64,000 bases of DNA. Source: Streptosporangium nondiastaticum. Lineage in GTDB: Bacteria; Actinomycetota; Actinomycetes; Streptomycetales; Streptomycetaceae. Below are positions 34,281 to 43,800 of the stretch, piece by piece (within the stretch, counting starts at the first letter, position 1; the number at the start of each line of letters is the position of its first letter). The position numbers were made by a program, and so were the translations under genes. Under the pieces are notes generated by a model. The model did not search any database and was not told the DNA's origin. It saw nothing but the letters and a program-made list of their open reading frames with translations. The stretch lies in assembly GCF_003011965.1 (NCBI RefSeq), contig NZ_PXWG01000004.1:62001-126000 (forward strand), written 5' to 3'.

Positions 34281-35864
34281 CTACCCGCCCGCGGCGACGA
34301 TGCCCGCCAGCGCGCGTTCGGCGAGGGCTGCGATCGTCAGGGACGGATTGGCGCCGCCCACGCTTCCCGGCAGCAGTGAACCGTCCACGACGTACAGGCC
34401 CTTGCATCCCTTGACCCGGCCCTCCAGGTCCGTGGAGCTGCCGATCACGCAGCCGCCGACCGGGTGGCCGGTGAAGGGGTGGAGGTTGTTCACCGTCACC
34501 GGGAGGCTGCCCGGGTTGGCCTCGATGACCCGGGTGCTGAAGGCGAGTACGGCGCGGGCCGCGGCCGCCGACTTCTCCCGCGTCCAGTCCGCCAGCACCA
34601 CGCGGCGGGTGGCCGGGTCGTACCGGAAGGTGCCCCGGTGGTCGGTGTCCGCGGTCACGGCGAAGGTGGCGGTCGCCGGGAGACCGGCATAGCCGGAGAG
34701 CAGCCAGTTCTCCACGCGCAGGGGCAGCCCGAATCCGGTGGGGAAGAAGGCGGTGGACGCGCAGGGCGAGCCCTGGGCGGGGCCGATGGGCTCCAGGGGC
34801 TGCGAGCGCAGGTTCCCCTGGTCGCCGTTGTCCCCGAACCCGGTGCCGATGGTGGCCGGCAGGTCGGGCAGACGGCCTTCTTCGCGGGCGGCCACGAGGA
34901 GGCGGTTGGTGTTGAGGGTGCCGGCCGCGAGGAAGAGCATCTCGCACGTGTACTCGGTGGTGCCCAGGGCGGCGCCGTCCTCGCTCAGCCGCCGTACGAC
35001 GACGGAGTAGGTGCCGTCGCGCCTGCGCCCGACGGACCGGACCTCGTGCAGCGCGCGCAGTTGGACGTGGCCGGTGGCCAGGGCCGCGGGAAGGTAGGTG
35101 CGGGTGAGGTCCCGTTTGGCTCCGTTGCCGCAGCCGAAGTCGGACTCGCCGATGGTCGCGGACGGCGGGAGGGTGTGGGCGAGCTCCCGCCGGACGACCT
35201 GCCAGTCGAACGTGGAGTCGGCGGGGCGGGTCGTCATCCGCGCGTTGGCCAGCTGCCGGTCCCACAGCCGGGAGTGGGCGAACGGAGCGGAGCCGTAGAC
35301 GTCCTCGGGCATCGGGCTCGCGCGCAGCATGGCGCGCACGGCGGGGAACCACCGGCCGGCGAACTCGTCGTAGGGGAGGCCGCGCGGGTACAGCCTCTCG
35401 AAACATGACCGGGGCGGGGCGATCGTCACCCCGGTGTAGACGACGGAGCCGCCGCCGACGGCCGCCCCGCAGGCGATGTCGAGATTGCGCTCCTCGGACA
35501 GCTCCATGACGCCGGGGGCGGGGGTGACGGGGACGGGAAGCATGCCGGGCCACCGGGTGGTGCGGCGGAACCAGAACATCGTGCTGGTGACCCGGGTGGA
35601 CGAGCCGAACACCGGCCGGGCGGGGAGCACGGGCCACTCCCGGCCGCGCTCCACGACCAGCGTGTCGACCCCCGCCCGCCCCAGCCGCAGCGCCGCGACC
35701 GAGCCGCCGAAGCCCGAACCGATCACCAGGGCGCGGAAGTGCGTGCGAGACGCGGCGGCTGCGCGGGCCCGGCTGCCGGGCGGGCCGAGGACGGCTCCGG
35801 CGATACCGGCGAGCGCGCCCTTGGCCGCCAGCCCCAGCACGTCCCGGCGGTACGGATCGGGCAC
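34281..35864 (-). CDS. Tat-exported GMC-family oxidoreductase (cholesterol oxidase-like)
   Basis: 527 residues. The start GTG 35864 follows a strong AGGAGG site. The N-terminus has a twin-arginine signal (YRRDVLGLA, Arg 6-7) and a hydrophobic region ending near AAAASR, so the mature enzyme is probably exported folded with FAD. It has the FAD motif VIGSGFGGSVAALRL near residue 47 and the family end motifs HPVGGC (about 475) and NPSLTIAALAERAL (about 510). Such enzymes oxidise sterols or other alcohols to ketones with O2. It is the last of three same-strand genes after the LysR regulator and acyl-CoA ligase (154-base gap), suggesting a joint role in lipid or steroid use. It converges on the rox-like gene. 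Confidence 0.85.
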   Translation of the reverse strand: MPDPYRRDVLGLAAKGALAGIAGAVLGPPGSRARAAAASRTHFRALVIGSGFGGSVAALRLGRAGVDTLVVERGREWPVLPARPVFGSSTRVTSTMFWFRRTTRWPGMLPVPVTPAPGVMELSEERNLDIACGAAVGGGSVVYTGVTIAPPRSCFERLYPRGLPYDEFAGRWFPAVRAMLRASPMPEDVYGSAPFAHSRLWDRQLANARMTTRPADSTFDWQVVRRELAHTLPPSATIGESDFGCGNGAKRDLTRTYLPAALATGHVQLRALHEVRSVGRRRDGTYSVVVRRLSEDGAALGTTEYTCEMLFLAAGTLNTNRLLVAAREEGRLPDLPATIGTGFGDNGDQGNLRSQPLEPIGPAQGSPCASTAFFPTGFGLPLRVENWLLSGYAGLPATATFAVTADTDHRGTFRYDPATRRVVLADWTREKSAAAARAVLAFSTRVIEANPGSLPVTVNNLHPFTGHPVGGCVIGSSTDLEGRVKGCKGLYVVDGSLLPGSVGGANPSLTIAALAERALAGIVAAGG

Positions 35865-36018
35865 GGGTCCTCCTGAGGTGTCTCCTCCTCGCATCCTCGG
35901 CCGGAGGGAGGGCGCGAACAGCGCACCAGGCGTCTTGTCCACTCGAAATGATGGGCACGGGGCCGGGTGGGCGACGTCCCCGCGCGGAGTGGTGCTGAGG
36001 CGGCCGCCGCCTCTCGCC

Positions 36019-37590
36019 TCAGCCGGACAGCCGGGACCGCAGCTCCTGCCTGTCCGGCTTGCCCGCCGCCGTCAGGGGGAGGGCGGTTACGAGGTGCAGG
36101 GCCTCGGGAGCGTAGAGGCGTCCCTTGCGGGAGGTGACGAAGCCCCGGATCTCCTCCAGGGACGGGCGCTGTCCGGCGACGGGCACCACTGCCGCATGGA
36201 CGTGCTCCACCGACTCCTCGTCCCGGGCCCCGAAGACCGTGCACTGGGCGATGGCGGGATGGCTCAGCAGCAGCTCTTCCAGCTCCGCCGGATAGACGTG
36301 GCCCCCGACGACCACGATCATCTCCTTGATCCGGTCCACGATGTAGAGGTAGCCGTCCTCGTCGAGGTAGCCGACGTCGCCGGTGTGCACCCAGCCGTCC
36401 CGCAGCACCTCGGCGGTCAGCTCCGGCTGCTTCCAGTAGCCGTGCATCATGAAGGGCGAGCGCACCTGCACTTCGCCCCGCTCCCCGGGCGGCAGGGTGG
36501 TGCCCTCGGGGTCGCGGACGGCGATCTCCACGCCGGGCATGGCCCGCCCGACCGTGAGGTGCCCGCCGAAGCCCGTCCGCTCCTGCTCGCCCGGGCCCGC
36601 TTCGGTGATGGACTGCGCCTCGGACTGCCCGTACCAGCCGTAGAGCACGGGCCCCAGCACCTTGGCCGCCTGCCGCAGCCTGACCGGTGAGGCGGCGGTG
36701 CCCCCGTAGGTGATGCGGGTCAGGCTGGACAGGTCGGTGCCGGCCAGGTCCGGGTGGTCGAGGAGCTGGTAGAGCAGGGGCGGCAGCAGCCAGGTGTGGG
36801 TGATGCGCTCGCGCTCGATCGCGGCCAGCACGTCTCCGGGCTCGAAGCCGTGCCGCAGGACCACCGAGCCGCCCCGGTAGAGCGTCATGTCGGCGACGAT
36901 GCCGGCGAGGTGGGCCAGCGCGGTGCAGGCGAGGTAGCGGGGCGGGTCGCCGGCGTCGGCGAGGTGCTGCTCCAGGGAGCGCCGGTAGGAGCCGTGGGTC
37001 ATCCGGATGCCCTTGGGAATGCCGGTGGTCCCGCCGGTGTGCCGGATGCACCAGTCGTCGTCCGAGCCCACCGGGGCGCTCATCGGCAGCGCCGGGCGCC
37101 GGGCGGCCGCGGCCAGTACGTCCTCCGGCTCCGGCACGTTCCCGGCGGAGCCGCACGGCCCGAGGGACAGCATCGGGGGGACTCCGGCAGGGCCGGCGAG
37201 CCGGCGCAGCTCACCGGCGGTGGCGTGCCGCTGGGCGTCCACGAGCAGCAGGGAGCAGTCGACGCTCGCCATGATGCCGGCCATGGTCGGCGCGCTCATG
37301 CCCTCGTAGAGGCCGACCACCCGGGCACCGGCCAGATTCGCGGCATAGCGGGCGACGACGGCTTCGGCGGTGTTGCCGGTGAGCAGGGTGACCGTGGTGC
37401 CGCGGCCCGCTCCGCGCTCCGTCAGCTCCGCGGCGAGGCGGTAGACCTGGTCCCGGAATTCCGCCGCCCGGGTCACCAGCCCCTCGGCGTCGGTGATGAC
37501 CGCCCGCTCCGGGTCGGCGGACAGTACGTCAAGGACGGCCTCCACGTAGCTGCTGAAGCCGCCTTCCGCGGTGCCGTGGCCATGACTCAT
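36019..37590 (-). CDS. AMP-dependent acyl-CoA synthetase/ligase
   Basis: 523-residue member of the adenylate-forming superfamily. The nucleotide loop HTGGTTGIPKG lies near residue 190-200, YGQSEAQ (the A5-type motif) near 310, YLDEDGYLYIVDRIKEMI near 400-417, and the C-terminal catalytic Lys in LTAAGKPDRQEL near 512. It should activate a carboxylic acid, probably fatty or aromatic, as acyl-AMP and then acyl-CoA. The start ATG 37590 has GGGAG upstream. It lies 88 bases after the LysR gene on the same strand and before the GMC oxidoreductase gene. A link to the NRPS starter domain is possible in principle, but the gene is 8 kb away in another transcription unit. Confidence 0.88.
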   Translation of the reverse strand: MSHGHGTAEGGFSSYVEAVLDVLSADPERAVITDAEGLVTRAAEFRDQVYRLAAELTERGAGRGTTVTLLTGNTAEAVVARYAANLAGARVVGLYEGMSAPTMAGIMASVDCSLLLVDAQRHATAGELRRLAGPAGVPPMLSLGPCGSAGNVPEPEDVLAAAARRPALPMSAPVGSDDDWCIRHTGGTTGIPKGIRMTHGSYRRSLEQHLADAGDPPRYLACTALAHLAGIVADMTLYRGGSVVLRHGFEPGDVLAAIERERITHTWLLPPLLYQLLDHPDLAGTDLSSLTRITYGGTAASPVRLRQAAKVLGPVLYGWYGQSEAQSITEAGPGEQERTGFGGHLTVGRAMPGVEIAVRDPEGTTLPPGERGEVQVRSPFMMHGYWKQPELTAEVLRDGWVHTGDVGYLDEDGYLYIVDRIKEMIVVVGGHVYPAELEELLLSHPAIAQCTVFGARDEESVEHVHAAVVPVAGQRPSLEEIRGFVTSRKGRLYAPEALHLVTALPLTAAGKPDRQELRSRLSG

Positions 37591-37678
37591 CGCTGTTCTC
37601 CCTCGTCGGAACCCCCGTGGCTGCCTTTGACGCTAGTTCCGCCTCCTCATGCGTTCCACGACCAGTTGCGTCATGTGC

Positions 37679-38566
37679 TCATGACTCACCGGGCATGAGC
37701 CGTTCCATGGCCAGCCGGCGGAAGTCCAGGGCGGCGGGGGAGAGGTAGGCGTTCTCGCGCCACACCAGGGTCAGCGTCCGGTGGCAGTCCTCGGCGTCCA
37801 GCCGCAGCCAGGCCACGGGGCTGCGCTCGGCAAGGGTCCGCCGGGCGATGGCGGGCATCAGGGCGATGCCCAGGCCGACGCCGACCAGCTCCGGGGTGGC
37901 GGCGGCCTCGTCGCCCTCGCAGACCACCCGCGGCGCGAGTCCCTCCCGGGCGAAGAGCCTGTCCAGGAGGGCGCGCTGCCAGTGCCCGGCGCGCGTGCTG
38001 ACGAAGTCCTCGTCGGCCAGCTCGGCCACCGTGACGCTCTCCCGGCCGGCCAGCGGATGGCCGGGCGGCACGACCAGCAGCACCTCCTCCCGCACCAGCT
38101 CCTCGGAGCACAGTCCGGGCCCGGCCAGCGGCTGGGAGGCCAGGGCGAAGTCCACCTCGGCGGAGCTCAGGCGCTGCCGCATCGAGTCCACCGACGCCTG
38201 GGACACGTGCACCCTCACTCCGGGGCGGCACGCGCGGAAGGCGGCCAGCACCCCGGCCAGCTGCAGCAGGGTCTCGGCCGCGACGGCGACGCGGCCCGGG
38301 CCGGCGCCGGCGGCATCGGCCATCTCCCGCCGGGCGTCGTCGAGCTCGGCCAGCGCCCGCTCGACCCGCAGCAGGAAGGCCGCGCCGTGTTCGTTCAGGC
38401 GTATGCGGCGGCCGCGGCGGTCGAAGAGCGGGACGCCGAGCTCGGACTCGAGCCGGATGACGGTCCGGCTCACCGACGGCTGGGCGACCCGGAGCTCCTC
38501 GGCGGCGCGGCTGATGTGCTGGTGCCGGGCCACGGCCTGGAAATAGCGGAGAGACAGCAGATCCAT
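37679..38566 (-). CDS. LysR-family transcriptional regulator
   Basis: 295 residues. The N-terminal winged helix-turn-helix (about 1-60) is classic: MDLLSLRYFQAVARHQHIS, AAEELRVAQPSVSRTVIRLE, PLFDRRGRRIRLNEHG. The C-terminal part (about 90-290) is the periplasmic-binding-like effector domain. I chose ATG 38566 because the family begins with this MDLL segment. It is the first gene of a three-gene minus-strand group (regulator, acyl-CoA ligase, GMC oxidoreductase) and is divergent from the flavohemoprotein-like gene. A palindrome at 38590-38600 is a candidate binding site. Confidence 0.9.
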   Translation of the reverse strand: MDLLSLRYFQAVARHQHISRAAEELRVAQPSVSRTVIRLESELGVPLFDRRGRRIRLNEHGAAFLLRVERALAELDDARREMADAAGAGPGRVAVAAETLLQLAGVLAAFRACRPGVRVHVSQASVDSMRQRLSSAEVDFALASQPLAGPGLCSEELVREEVLLVVPPGHPLAGRESVTVAELADEDFVSTRAGHWQRALLDRLFAREGLAPRVVCEGDEAAATPELVGVGLGIALMPAIARRTLAERSPVAWLRLDAEDCHRTLTLVWRENAYLSPAALDFRRLAMERLMPGES

Positions 38567-38958
38567 GACCGTAGTCTCGCCGGATTTTCCACTGTCAGTG
38601 ATCAAGTCGGGGAACGGGGGCGATTCTCCCTAACGGTTACCTAAATCATCACAAGGGTTACGGATGGTCTCGGCAATTCCACAAGTTCTCGCGGTGAGTT
38701 CTAGCGGAAGTGCCTCTTCCTCGCCCCGCGCTCCTCGCTGAGGATCAGGTGGCATCCGGAAGCGGCTGGTCCGCTTCGTCGCCCCGGCACCCCATGAGGT
38801 CTTGCGTTGATCCCCTTCGGCACCCAGTGGCATTCAGATCGCACGCCGAACGGGGGAGCGCTGTCCCCTTGAGATTCCGGATCGGTCGTCCGAGCAGCAC
38901 ACCCGCACACCCGGCCCCTGAGTACCCTGCCGCGGAATACCGGGACACGGAGTATCCC
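38567..38958. promoter_or_regulatory. divergent promoter region, LysR gene / flavohemoprotein-like gene
   Basis: 392 bases without a confident gene. The left part holds the CACTG-T-CAGTG palindrome (38590-38600) with TGATCA touching it, and an AT-richer patch (38625-38690) in which GGTTAC is repeated 21 bases apart (38635-38640 and 38656-38661), about two helical turns. The plus-strand frame of the downstream gene is open back to 38710, so part of 38710-38958 could be coding if the protein starts earlier than I assign. Confidence 0.4.
38590..38600. promoter_or_regulatory. palindrome, candidate LysR operator
   Basis: CACTG (38590-38594), T, CAGTG (38596-38600): a perfect 11-base palindrome 24 bases upstream of the LysR start codon. 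LysR proteins commonly bind short dyads near their own promoter. No experimental support. Confidence 0.35.
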
Positions 38959-40188
38959 GTGCCCGTCCGGGCCGGCACCTACGCCGGAGAGCCGGAGACC
39001 GTAGACACGTCAGATGTATCAGACATCTCAGACGCTCCGGATGTGCCGGAAGCGCCTTTGACGGACCACGAGATAGGCCTCATCAGGACATCCCTGGCAG
39101 TGGTCGAACCCCTCGCGGGGGAGATAACGGTCTACTTCTACGCCATCCTTTTCGCCCGCTATCCCGAAGTCCGTCCCATGTTCCCGCCGGGAATGGACAC
39201 CCAGCGCGACCGCCTTCTGCGCGCGCTGCTGCGCGTCGTGGACCTGGTCGACGACCCCCGGAAGCTCGTCCGCTTCTGCGGACACCTCGGCCGCGACCAC
39301 CGCAAGTTCGGCACGCTCCCCGCGCACTTCCCCGCCGTGGGCGAATGCCTCCTCGCCTCCCTGGCCCGGTACGCCGGCTCCGCGTGGACCCCCGAGATCG
39401 CCGCCGCCTGGACGAAGGCGTACGGCACGGTCGCCCAGGTCATGATCAGCGCGGCCGAGGAGGACGAGGCGGTACGACCCGCGGTGTGGCCCGCCACGGT
39501 GGTCCACCGCGTCTCGCGCGGCAACGGCATCGCCGAGATCACCGTACGGCCCCACATGCCCTACGCGTACGCCGCGGGCCAGTACGCCGGCATCGAGACG
39601 CCGTGGTGGCCGAAGCGGTGGCGCTACTACTCCGTCGCCAACGCGCCTCGCGAGGACGGCACCCTCACCTTTCACGTGCGCGCCGTGCCCGGCGGCTCGG
39701 TCAGCGAGGCGCTCGTGCACCGGGCGGCGGTGGGGGACGTCATCCGGCTGGGCCCCCCGATGGGCGACATGGTCCTGGACGTGGCCGAGCACGAGGAACT
39801 CCTTTTCGTGGCCGGCGGCACCGGGCTCGCCCCGATCCGCGCCCTCATCGAGGAGGTCGCCCGCCGAGGGGGACGCAGACGGGTGCACCTGTTCCTCGGC
39901 GCCCGGACGGGGGCGGAGCTGTACGGCGTCGACGACATGCTCCGGATGGCGCAGAAGCACCACTGGCTGACCATCAGAGGCGCGGTCTCCGACGAGTACG
40001 TCCCCGGGATCCGCGGAACGCTGCCGGAAGTGCTGGCCGACTACGGGCCGTGGTACGAGCACGACGTCTTCCTCAGCGGCCCGGTCCAGATGGTCGTCAC
40101 CGCCAAGGAGACGCTCACGCTCAGCGGCACCCGGCCCGACCGCATCCATCACGACCCCTTCGAGACCCCCGTCCTGTCGGCTCCCTGA
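38959..40188 (+). CDS. globin-flavodoxin reductase fusion (flavohemoprotein-like)
   Basis: About 409 residues: a globin domain (about 35-165) with the proximal-His region GRDHRKFGTLPAHF, then an FAD-binding barrel with RWRYYSVANAP (about 215-225), then an NAD-binding domain with LLFVAGGTGLAPIRAL (about 280-295) and a Cys-free end FLSGPVQMV. This is the layout of flavohemoproteins, which oxidise nitric oxide to nitrate using NAD(P)H; the actinobacterial branch to which this appears to belong is less well characterised, so nitric oxide dioxygenase activity is inferred. The start is uncertain: GTG 38959 has GGAG upstream and removes a Pro/Asp-rich disordered extension; GTG 38710 is the far alternative. 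The next gene follows after 49 bases and is probably co-transcribed. Confidence 0.8.
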   Translation: MPVRAGTYAGEPETVDTSDVSDISDAPDVPEAPLTDHEIGLIRTSLAVVEPLAGEITVYFYAILFARYPEVRPMFPPGMDTQRDRLLRALLRVVDLVDDPRKLVRFCGHLGRDHRKFGTLPAHFPAVGECLLASLARYAGSAWTPEIAAAWTKAYGTVAQVMISAAEEDEAVRPAVWPATVVHRVSRGNGIAEITVRPHMPYAYAAGQYAGIETPWWPKRWRYYSVANAPREDGTLTFHVRAVPGGSVSEALVHRAAVGDVIRLGPPMGDMVLDVAEHEELLFVAGGTGLAPIRALIEEVARRGGRRRVHLFLGARTGAELYGVDDMLRMAQKHHWLTIRGAVSDEYVPGIRGTLPEVLADYGPWYEHDVFLSGPVQMVVTAKETLTLSGTRPDRIHHDPFETPVLSAP

Positions 40189-40237
40189 TCCCGCACCGCT
40201 CCACCCCGCCGTCCGCCCCTGCCAGGAGAACTCCCTC

Positions 40238-40840
40238 GTGACCTTGCCGCCGCCGCCCTTCGGATCAGCGGGTGAACGTCAGCTGCAGCAGCACTTCGGC
40301 ACCGCCGACCGCGCCGACCGCTTCTACGACCAGCAGGTGCGGAGCCGTCTCACCCCCGAGATGCGGGAGTTCATCGGCCGGCAGGCCATGGTCTTCCTCG
40401 CCAGCGCCGACTCCCGGGGGGAGTGCGACGCCAGCCTCCGGGCCGGCCCGTCGGGGTTCGTCCACGTGATCGACGCCCGCACGCTCGCCTACCCCGAGTT
40501 CGGCGGGAACGGCGTGATGGCCAGCGCCGGCAACATGATCGAGAACCCCCACCTCGGCATGCTGTTCGTGGACTTCACCCACCACCACGTGGGGCTGCAC
40601 GTCAACGGCGTCGCCCACCTCTACCACGACGCCGACCTGCGCAGCATCCATCCCGGCCTGCCCACGGACGTCGCGCCGGGGCGCGGTCCGGAGATGTGGG
40701 TCCACCTCACCGTCGAGGAGGCCTACATCCACTGCTCCAAACACATACCCCACCTGGAACCGGCCCCCCGCCCCGCCGGCCGCGACGCGAACCGCCCCAG
40801 GGACGCGGACTACTTCACCGAAGGAAACCGGCTCAGGTGA
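40238..40840 (+). CDS. pyridoxamine 5'-phosphate oxidase-fold flavin-binding protein
   Basis: 200 residues, start GTG 40238 with AGGAG upstream. The segment REFIGRQAMVFLASADSRGECDASLRAG followed by LAYPEFGGNGVMASAGNMIENPHLGMLFVDF is typical of the PNPOx-like split-barrel family, which binds FMN (or F420 or heme in some branches). The C-terminus has VEEAYIHCSKHIP. It is paired with the flavohemoprotein-like gene and may take electrons from, or protect, that protein; this is inferred from gene order. Its stop codon overlaps the stop of the convergent 1225-residue gene by eight bases. Confidence 0.82.
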   Translation: MTLPPPPFGSAGERQLQQHFGTADRADRFYDQQVRSRLTPEMREFIGRQAMVFLASADSRGECDASLRAGPSGFVHVIDARTLAYPEFGGNGVMASAGNMIENPHLGMLFVDFTHHHVGLHVNGVAHLYHDADLRSIHPGLPTDVAPGRGPEMWVHLTVEEAYIHCSKHIPHLEPAPRPAGRDANRPRDADYFTEGNRLR

Positions 40841-43800
40841 GCTCCGCCGCCTTGGTCGTGGCGCAGTCCTTCATCGCGTCCCAGATGCCCTCGCCCAGGC
40901 TCGCGAAGAGCTCTTCCGGGTGGTCCTGGAGGTAGCCCACGATGTCGTCCCACTTCCGGACGCCGAAGGTCAGGTCGAGGTCGAAGCCGACCAGGCGGAC
41001 GCCGGCGAGCCACGCTTCGCAGCCGGCCGTCAGGCGCAGGTTCGCGCCGCTGCCGTCGATCTTCAGGTCGAAGCCGCCGTGCGCCTTGATGCCGACCAGG
41101 GTGCCCCCGGCGATGGGGATGCCTCCGAGGAGGACGCCCCTGGGGAGGTCGACGCTGAAGTCCAGGCCGACGGACGCGCCGGCGTGCAGGCCGCTGCCGG
41201 TGTCGAGGGTGCAGCTGATCTGCGACTGCAGGATGTCCAGGAGGTGGGCTTCGAGGGTGAACGCGAAGCCGTCCGTCCCGAGCTCGGCCTCGACCGCGAC
41301 GGAGAGCCCGAGGAGGGCGACCTTGCCGGAGAGGCAGAGGATCTTCGAGGGGAGGTGGCCGTCCTTGATGCCCCGGGTGTCGAGGAGGTACCGGGGGCCC
41401 GTGGTGCCGTCACTGTTCGAGAGGCTGAACACCTCACCGATGGTGAGGGGGCGGGCGATCGTGCTGTCGGCGTAGACGCCGTCGTTGCCGACGGCGACCT
41501 CGAAGCGCCAGTTGTTGCCGAAGAAGTCGATGTTCCCCTTGCCGCGGTAGCCCTGGTCCCAGTGCTCGCCCAGCGGGCTCGTCCAGCCGCCGGGGGCCGT
41601 CACGGCGCAGAACATCAGCTCGTGCAGAACGATCTTCCTCAGGAAGGCGAGCGGCTCCGGCGGAGGGAAGACGACCGCCAGGATGTCCCACAGGGAGACG
41701 CCCTTGTCCTTGTCGGCGGTGGTGAGGGCGAACCGGAACACCGTGACGAAGGGCTCCGGCTCCATACCGCCCACGATGTCCAGCTCCAGGCCGGCCTCGC
41801 CGACCCGGATGGACCCGCCCATGCCCAGGGTGAGGCCGCTCGTTCCGCTGCCGATCTGGGCCCAGAACGCCTCGATGTCGAAGCCCTCGATGCCGAACGC
41901 GTTCTTCCAGGCGGGCCCGGGCTGCGGGGCGGCGGAATCGCTCAGCTGCCGGGCCGCGTCGTACACGATCCGCCCGTCCGCGCCGGTCACGGGGACGGCC
42001 GAGAGGGCCTTGTGACCCGGTCCCTCCAGAACGAAGGCGTACTGCCCCGGGGCGAGCTGCCCGGCGATCGTGCCGAGGGCCGCGTCGGCGGGCTTGAGTG
42101 TGAGGAAGAGGGAGAAGCCCTCCCTGGACACCGTTCCCCCGGCCACGAACTGCAGCAGCGTCTCCGGCGACGAACCCATCGCGGGAACGGTGAAGTTCCA
42201 CGAGGTCTTCAGGGTGATCCTGAGCTGGGCCGGCTGGATCTCCACCTCGATTCCACCGAAGCCGGCCCGCACCTTCTGCTCGGCTATGGACGCCCTGAAC
42301 ACCGAGTTCCGTACGGGTGAGGCCAGGACCGCCTGCAGATGGACGCCGGTGGCCGCGCCCTCGAACAGGGCCTTGAGCGGCTCCAGCGGTCCCGTGAAGC
42401 CGATCTCGGTGAAGAAGGTGAGGCCCTTGTCGAGCGTGGCCGGGAGCGTGTCCGGGGGAGAGCCCGCGTCCAGGGCAACGCCGTCGGCGGAGCAGACGGC
42501 CAGGCCGGACTTGGCGAACGTGATGTCGCCGAGGATGCCCAGGGCCTCGGACCAGCCCTGAACCTGATTCGGCGCCCATGTCCAGCCGTCCTGCCAGAAG
42601 GCGGCGGCGAACAGGGTGCCGGGGTCACCGCCCTTCGCCGCCTTGCCCACGAAGGTCAGTGCGTCGGCCCCGCCGAACGTGACGGTGCTGCTGACCGCGA
42701 GCTCGTAGCCCTTGCCGTCGGCGGGCTCGCCCGCCCGCGCCCCGCCGAGGCGCAGCTTCACGGTCGAGTTGAGCAGCTCGACCGGGGGAAGGCCCTCGGG
42801 CAGCAGCACGTCGGCGTCGCAGGCGAGCGCCTTGAGGAGGGCGGTCAGGTCGATCTCGGGGAAGGTGCCGCCGAGCTCGAAGGAGCCGGGGAGGTGCCAG
42901 GCGGCGTCGAAGGCGATGGCGCCGTCGTGGCCGGCCGGGCCGAGCGTCGCCTTCGCGGAGAGGGTGCCGGTGGTCTTCGCGGCAGCGGCACCCGCACCGG
43001 CGGCGTCGATCGTGAGAGCCGCGGCCCGCTTTTCCGCCGCCTCGGCCCGTGACTTGCGCCAGGACTTCCTGGCGCCCCGGTGTTTGCCGCCCTTGCGGGC
43101 TTCCGCCGCCTCCTCCTTGCGCTCCAGTTCCAAGGAGGCTTCATCGAGTTGCAGGCGCGACGCTCCGATGTCGATGTGCCACTCCGTGGCCACGGCGGCC
43201 GACACCTCGTACTCGCCCTTCGTGGGCACGGCCGTGCCGTCGAACTTCTTGAGCGTCAGGTCGGGTACGCCATTGAGGTCGGCCTTCGGGAGGAAGTGCC
43301 GGATGACGTCCTTGAGCTGCGCGGGCGTCCCCTCGTCCAGGCTGAGCGTGAAGCTGCCGGGCGGGATCGCCGCGGAGGCGTGCAGGGCGACCGTGCCCGC
43401 GACGGCGAAGTCCCCGAAGCCGGTGACGGTGGCGGAACGGCCCGGCTGGAGCGGAGCGGTGACGGTCAGCCGGGCGCCGACGCCCGTCACGGCGAGGTCG
43501 TCACCGGCGATCGGCCAGGAGACCTCCGGCTTCGCCCCGGCCTTGACGGTGACCGCGGTCAGGGCCTTCGCCGGGCCTTGGCTGATCTTCGTCAGGTCGA
43601 TGGTCACGCTGAGTTCGGTGAGCCGGACGGCGTCCCCGAGGGTGAACCCCTGGGAGGTCAGCTGCTGTACGGCGGCGCCGGTGCCGTACCACCCTTCGAG
43701 GACGCCCGTGCCCACGTCGCTGCCGGGCAGTGCGTCCACGGTGAGCACGATCTCGTTTCCGGCCACGGGGACCGCCGCGCTGACGGCCACGCCGACGCCC

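Noticed and set aside
40238..40840. KtzT-like piperazate-forming heme enzyme
   Set aside because: The fold is related, but the sequence follows the ordinary PNPOx-like companion of flavohemoproteins, and no ornithine N-hydroxylase gene is nearby.
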